NCBI GenBank assembly: GCA_000012145.1
Contig: CP000053.1
Location: 496,001-560,000, forward strand
Direction: 5' to 3'
DNA: 64,000 nucleotides
Origin: Rickettsia felis URRWXCal2
GTDB lineage: Bacteria; Pseudomonadota; Alphaproteobacteria; Rickettsiales; Rickettsiaceae
The translations under genes were made by a program, and so were the position numbers. Numbering within the stretch: position 1 is the stretch's first letter; each line of letters opens with the position of its first letter. Positions 59,546 to 64,000 of this stretch are shown one piece after another. The notes beneath the pieces are model-generated. The model worked only from the letters and a program-made list of their open reading frames with translations. It did no database searches and was not told where the DNA came from.

Positions 59546-59903
59546 AATATATAATGCCCATTATAAGATCAGTATTAACGCCGGTATAGTAATATGAACT
59601 ATGAATAAAGATTTATATTTTTTGTTTGTAATAAAAATTCTAACTTTTCATTTTACAGGAGTATACTATTGTTATAGTAAATTGGTTTACGTTATTAATT
59701 GTTGCTTGTTAGTCATCTAATTTTAATTACCAAATATTAAAACTATTGATTTATTTAGCAAAAACTATATAATCAGCAAATATTTAACTTCAACCAAACT
59801 TTAAGTTAGTTTTACTATATGTTATTTCAAATGTCAAGAAAAAACCATATTTCGTGGTAATTTTTTATCAATATTTCTAAGTCTTATAAAAATAATAGTT
59901 ATT
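59546..59903 (+). other. AT-rich gap of 358 bp without a recognised feature
   Basis: Between the coiled-coil gene and mltG. I see no palindromic element with intact arms, no tRNA and no convincing frame. Divergent promoters for both neighbours must lie here. A weak GTATACTATTG at about 59663 could be a decayed family D end. Confidence 0.6.
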
Positions 59904-60923
59904 ATGTTAAAAAACCTATTAAAAACTAAACTTTTTTTAGTTATAGTATCTCTAACTATATTTATTACTTTGCTAAATTTTAGTATATTTTATATTTTTG
60001 TGCCTGGTAATCTTACTCAAAATAAAACGATAATTATTGAACCTAAATTATCCGTAAATCAAATAGTTACAAAACTTTATTCTAATGAAGTAATCAAATA
60101 TCCGAGAATTTTTAAGGTAATTGCTAAAATTTATTCTATAAAAAGACCTCTTAAAAGCGGTGAATATGTGTTTACTCGTAATATATCGCCTCTGCAAACT
60201 TTAAGAATATTAGCAAGCGGTAAATCTATAATACATAAGATAATTGTCCCGGGAGGTACGGTGGTTGGTGAGGTTATAAAGAAAATTAATGAAGAAAGTC
60301 GATTACTTGGAGAAATAAAAGGGATAATACCGGAAGGTTTTTTAATGCCATCAACGTATTTTTTCTCTTATGGAGATCAAAAAGAGCAGATAATCGATCA
60401 AATGAGAAATTTAATGTCTGCTAATTTAGATAAGGTGATGCAAAATCTTTCACCGGATTCTCCGTTAAAAACTAGACTTGAGGTATTAACTCTAGCTTCG
60501 ATAATTGAAAAAGAAGCCGGCTCAAATGCAGAAAAGCCTATAATAGCTGCAGTATTCATTAATCGTTTAAAGAAAAATATGAAGCTACAAGCCGATCCGA
60601 CTACTATATATGCTTTGACTGAAGGAAAATTTAAATTAGCAAGAGCTTTAACAAAAAAAGATTTATTGCAAGAACTGCCGTATAATACTTATTATATAAA
60701 AGGTTTACCACCTGGTCCGATTTCTTGTCCGTCGTTAAAATCTTTAGAAGCAGTGGTAAAACCTGCTAAAACGGATGCCTTATTTTTTGTGGTTGACGGT
60801 AAAGGCGGACATAATTTTTCTAACAATCTTAATGATCATAATAGATTTGTTGAAACTTATAGAAAAAGTTTGATTAGAGTACCTGAGCCGGAAATTGATC
60901 CTGACAAACCATCTACTCGATGA
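59904..60923 (+). CDS. mltG: Endolytic transglycosylase MltG (YceG)
   Basis: 339 residues. N-terminal membrane helix (FLVIVSLTIFITLLNFSIFYIF), LysM-like part (LKSGEYVFTRNISP), then the catalytic domain with IIEKEAGSNAEKP (catalytic Glu), LQADPTTIYAL and GLPPGPISCPSLKSLEAV. It cuts nascent glycan chains at the inner-membrane outer face and sets glycan length. The last codons (after about DPDKPSTR) and the TGA lie inside the family D element at 60912. Confidence 0.94.
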   Translation: MLKNLLKTKLFLVIVSLTIFITLLNFSIFYIFVPGNLTQNKTIIIEPKLSVNQIVTKLYSNEVIKYPRIFKVIAKIYSIKRPLKSGEYVFTRNISPLQTLRILASGKSIIHKIIVPGGTVVGEVIKKINEESRLLGEIKGIIPEGFLMPSTYFFSYGDQKEQIIDQMRNLMSANLDKVMQNLSPDSPLKTRLEVLTLASIIEKEAGSNAEKPIIAAVFINRLKKNMKLQADPTTIYALTEGKFKLARALTKKDLLQELPYNTYYIKGLPPGPISCPSLKSLEAVVKPAKTDALFFVVDGKGGHNFSNNLNDHNRFVETYRKSLIRVPEPEIDPDKPSTR

Positions 60924-61037
60924 ACTTCAAAAATTGGCACAAAGTCTTATAAGATCTGCGGTACTCACGTATTAAGTATACGCTGCGTTCCTCGCCTTAT
61001 AGACTCCGTGCTCTTTTTGAAGTTGATCTTCGTATAT
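60912..61037 (+). repeat. Palindromic element, family D, providing the mltG stop
   Basis: 126 bp from CTACTCGATGAACTTCAAAA to TTTTTGAAGTTGATCTTCG. Its TGA at 60921-60923 ends mltG, and it lies just before cyaY. Confidence 0.82.
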
Positions 61038-61062
61038 TTTTATCCATTTAACGGATGTTATC

Positions 61063-61368
61063 ATGAATAATACAGAATTTAGTAAAATAGCCGAAACAAC
61101 AATTGCATATATAGCCGACAAGATAGAAGAGCAAGATAAAGAAGCAAGTATAGACGTAGATTTACAAGGTGATATATTAAATCTTGATACTGATAAAGGT
61201 ATATATGTAATAAACAAACAAAGTGCAGCTAAAGAAATTTGGTTGTCATCGCCGGTTAGCGGTCCTTATCATTTTTTTTATGAACAAGGAAAATGGAAAA
61301 ATAAAATAGGACTTGAGTTGATGGCTATTTTGACGGAAGAACTTAATATTAAATTTGATAATATATGA
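61063..61368 (+). CDS. cyaY: CyaY (bacterial frataxin)
   Basis: 101 residues. Acidic first helix ([20 protein letters not shown]) followed by [22 protein letters not shown] and the beta-sheet W ([13 protein letters not shown]), fitting the frataxin fold. Iron-binding regulator of IscS-dependent Fe-S assembly. GGATG precedes ATG. Overlaps the next gene by 4 bp (ATGA at 61365-61368). Confidence 0.95.
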   Translation: MNNTEFSKIAETTIAYIADKIEEQDKEASIDVDLQGDILNLDTDKGIYVINKQSAAKEIWLSSPVSGPYHFFYEQGKWKNKIGLELMAILTEELNIKFDNI

Positions 61369-62114
61369 AAGATTTTGAAACTGCCGATAGTGCTGAAAAA
61401 GTTTATAATTTAATAATAGAAAATGCACCTACTGATACATCTATATTCTTTGATGTTGATGATACGTTTTTAACTCCTAAATCAAAAACTTTTAGAAAAG
61501 CTCCTTATAATCAAATGATTGATAGAATAAAGGAAAATAAAAATAATTATGATAATTATGAAGAAATTGTCAGTAATTGGCGGTTTCAGCGAAAAGTAAT
61601 ATTAATTGATGAAGAGTGGGCAGAAGTTATAAACAAGCTCAAGGCAAAGTTTCCGGTTTACGCTCTTACACAAATGAATACGGGAGAATTCGGCAATATT
61701 CTTTCGATGCAAGATTGGCGATATAAAGAATTAAAGAGTCTAGGTATAGAATTTTCAGATAATGAAGAATTAGCAGCGTGTAGTTCAGGACAAAAGGATG
61801 ATGCTATATGTTATAAAGGAATATTTATAACAGGTAATCATTCAAAGAGCGGTACTTTATCAAAATTTTCCGATGAGTTAAATACTAGTTTTATTGTATT
61901 TGTTGATGATCGAGAAAAGCATGTTGAAGATGTAAGAGATTATTGTAAAAAGAATAAAATCGGTTTTTTAGGTATTTTATTTGACGGGCTTAAACATTTA
62001 ATGGGAGAACCTGATCCAAAACTTGCCGCATTTCAAGAATCATATTTAATAGAAAACGCTAAATGGCTTGAAGACGAAGAAGCTTATGAGTTAATGGCAG
62101 AAAGTAATTATTAA
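61365..62114 (+). CDS. DUF2608 family protein with intact HAD motif
   Basis: 249 residues. HAD motif I is complete: [15 protein letters not shown] (D-x-D-D-T). Later segments ([38 protein letters not shown] with a motif-III-like DD) fit a phosphatase/hydrolase of the HAD superfamily. No signal peptide, so this paralogue is cytoplasmic, in contrast to those at 17992 and 18860. Translationally coupled to cyaY. Confidence 0.85.
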   Translation: MKDFETADSAEKVYNLIIENAPTDTSIFFDVDDTFLTPKSKTFRKAPYNQMIDRIKENKNNYDNYEEIVSNWRFQRKVILIDEEWAEVINKLKAKFPVYALTQMNTGEFGNILSMQDWRYKELKSLGIEFSDNEELAACSSGQKDDAICYKGIFITGNHSKSGTLSKFSDELNTSFIVFVDDREKHVEDVRDYCKKNKIGFLGILFDGLKHLMGEPDPKLAAFQESYLIENAKWLEDEEAYELMAESNY

Positions 62115-62186
62115 ATAGAATACATGCCTACATAGATATCGTCATTGCGAGCAGCTATTGTTGCGTGGAGCGGTGAAACTCACTGT

Positions 62187-62277
62187 GTCACCTAGTTCGC
62201 TTGACCACGGGGTCCATAAAAACAATAAAAAATACTAATATTTTTAACTGGATCCCGTGGTCAAGCCATGGGATGAC
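62187..62277 (+). repeat. Palindromic element, family C
   Basis: 91 bp from a degenerate left arm (GTCACCTAGTTCGCTTGACCA) to GATCCCGTGGTCAAGCCATG and GGGATGAC, with AAAAATACTAATATTTTT spacer. A decayed family A start lies at 62141. Confidence 0.75.
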
Positions 62278-62372
62278 AAAGGTAAAATTGGTCCACGCAA
62301 CAATGCCACGCGGAATGGCATCGAGAGTCGTATAACAATCTAAATAATCTCTAAAATCCATGAGTTTTGAAA

Positions 62373-64000
62373 ATGGACTTTCTAAAAAATTTTTTGATAA
62401 TATTCATAATTCTAATTCCAAATCTAGTATTAGCAAATACTTATCGGCAAATAAATTACAAAATAACACCTTTGTCTAATATGCCTGTTTCAGCTATTAA
62501 AGTTGAAACGGAAATAATAGGCGATATGAGCGGTGAAGTTATTTTAGATTTACCCTATGCTTGGGCAAACGCCACATATTACAAGCAAATCAAAAATGTT
62601 AAACTTGAGTATCCTATTGGAAAGTTGCAGTTTAGAAATCAAGACTCTAATGAAGCTATTTTAAATACGGGAAAAATCAATATTATTCGTTTAAGCTACG
62701 AAATATATCAAAAAACCGGCAATCCTTGTGATGTCCACGAAGCAATAATTAGACAAAATTTAATTCATTCACCGGGTTATGGGCTTTTTGCTACTCCCGG
62801 TGATCTAAATGGAAATGATATAGTAGAGTTTAATGTTGAATGGAATAATATTCCTGAAGCTTGGCAAGCGATATCAGATTATGGCCTTGGTAAAAGCGTG
62901 AAATTTAAAGCTACGCGGATTGAATTATATAGTGCAGTTTATGCAGCAGGGGATTTACGTGTTTATAAAATTGTCGATCAAAAAAATCCTGTATATCTTT
63001 CATTACATGGTCAATTTGATCTTAAAGATGAAGAAATAGCTTCTTATATAAATAAAATTATCAAGGGACAAAGAGCATTTTTCCATGATAATGATTTTCC
63101 TTATTATGTAATCAGTTTAATTGAAGGTGATGAGCCATGATCACATGGGAGGAACAGGTTTAACAAATAGTTTTACCGCGTTTATTCCTCAAGGTTTGGA
63201 CAAACAGGATTATATAACGTTACTTGCTCATGAACATTTACATAATTGGACAGGGAAGAAAATACGTAATAACTTAGGAGGATTAAATTATTGGTGGAGT
63301 GAGGGATTTACCGATTATTATAGCAGGGTTTTAGCCTTACGTTCCAGTGTTATAACACTTGAAGAGTTTGTAGAAGAATTTAATCAATTCTTTGAGAATT
63401 ATTATTTATCACCTGTAATAAACGAGCCTAATAATTTAATCAAAACAGATTATTGGAAAGATTATGCAATACAAAGATTGCCATATTATCGTGGGTTTGT
63501 TTTTGCACTTTATTTGGATAATCTCATTAAAGAGAATAATAGGAGTAAATCGCTGGATAATGTTATGCTTGTTTTGTTTAAAACCTCAAAAGAACAAGAA
63601 TTTTCAAGCGATTATTTTAAAAAAGTAATTAAAGATTATGTTCCAAAAGGTATAGATAAAGAGATAAACGAATATATAGAACAAGGTAAAACTATAGATT
63701 TAGCTGATGTTGCTAAAGTGCTGCCGATCGAGAAAATAAAAATGGGGGCATATGACCGTGGTTTTGATAAAGATGCTTTAATAAATAATTATACAATAAA
63801 AAATATTGATGAAAATAGTAATGCTTATAAATCCGGACTTAGAAACGGGGACATAGTTATAAAATATGATTTTCCTAAATGGGGTTCTCCTGATCAGATA
63901 GTTACAATCAAAACAACTAAAGGTGAGTTTAAATTTAGACCTGAAAATGCTAATAAAAAAGATATATACAGGTTCAAGCCTAATTTGTCTAAAGAAGATA
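62373..64000 (+). pseudogene. M61 glycyl aminopeptidase family, frameshifted, partial at the window end
   Basis: ATG at 62373 gives signal MDFLKNFLIIFIILIPNLVLA. The N-terminal M61 domain is open to TGA at 63138-63140 (GDEP stop). The active-site half continues one base out of phase, beginning around HDHMGGTGLTNSF near 63136, and shows AHEHLHNW (HExxH zinc site near 63229-63243), then a PDZ-like end (YKSGLRNGDIVIKYD), still open at 64000. A one-base insertion near GAGCCATG explains it. If uncorrected, the protease half is not translated. Confidence 0.85.

Noticed and set aside
59546..59903. Possible tRNA or small RNA in the gap before mltG
   Set aside because: No T-loop-like GGTTCGAAT, no CCA end and no stable cloverleaf visible; left as an unassigned AT-rich gap.

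Overview
The window is a stretch of a Rickettsia chromosome, most likely from a spotted-fever-group or related lineage. Evidence: AT-rich sequence; an rvh-type P-T4SS segment (virB10-virB11-virD4); a huge Sca-type autotransporter; alphaproteobacterial gene-transfer-agent (GTA) remnants; three DUF2608 paralogues; and more than 25 short palindromic elements resembling Rickettsia palindromic elements (RPEs) in almost every intergenic gap. Many decayed genes point to reductive evolution. The species cannot be fixed from sequence alone.

Layout. 1-3450: end of virB10, virB11 and virD4 of the T4SS, then a Ppx/GppA phosphatase. 5268-17810: a GTA portal gene and a small companion on +, a 9.9 kb Sca-like autotransporter broken by several frameshifts and stops, and a truncated gp15-like GTA gene on -. 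17992-25134: two DUF2608 proteins, cysQ, then mutS, a broken fic gene and rpiB on -. 25222-29505: degenerate LytM lipoprotein, YgjP-like metallopeptidase, a Phd/YoeB-type toxin-antitoxin pair, thyX and tolB. 29904-38606: rpoH, cox11, a membrane-anchored glycosyltransferase-like gene, mnmA, an amino-acid permease, hisS and an ABC-F gene split by one amber codon. 38845-42397: decayed accessory island on - with a TPR-type gene whose C-terminus may be a toxin domain, a small frameshifted gene and an unknown gene. 42786-44918: tolQ-tolR-tolA. 45176-53927: small membrane protein, CPBP protease, hydrolase-only SpoT homologue, ProP-type MFS transporter, then HIT-asd-type I secretion ABC/HlyD on -. 54319-64000: hslVU, frameshifted comM, lpxB, a coiled-coil membrane protein, mltG, cyaY, a third DUF2608 protein, and a frameshifted M61 peptidase running off the end.

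How the genes fit together. Housekeeping genes serve envelope integrity (Tol, LpxB, MltG), proteostasis (RpoH, HslVU), respiration and Fe-S assembly (Cox11, CyaY), and translation (HisS, MnmA, ABC-F). The host-interaction layer is the T4SS, the type I exporter, the dead Sca autotransporter, and dead Fic and TPR genes. Palindromic elements are the main architectural force: several genes end inside them, one is nested inside another, and others sit directly behind stop codons.

The most interesting signals are (1) the autotransporter/GTA junction, where two convergent genes truncate each other; (2) coding sequence donated by palindromic elements, including one element that ends both cox11 and the convergent glycosyltransferase gene; (3) the TPR pseudogene with a possible nuclease-toxin tail; and (4) several homologues that have lost catalytic residues (LytM, two of three DUF2608 proteins, possibly YoeB and RpiB). 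I saw no tRNA, rRNA, CRISPR array or complete insertion sequence.
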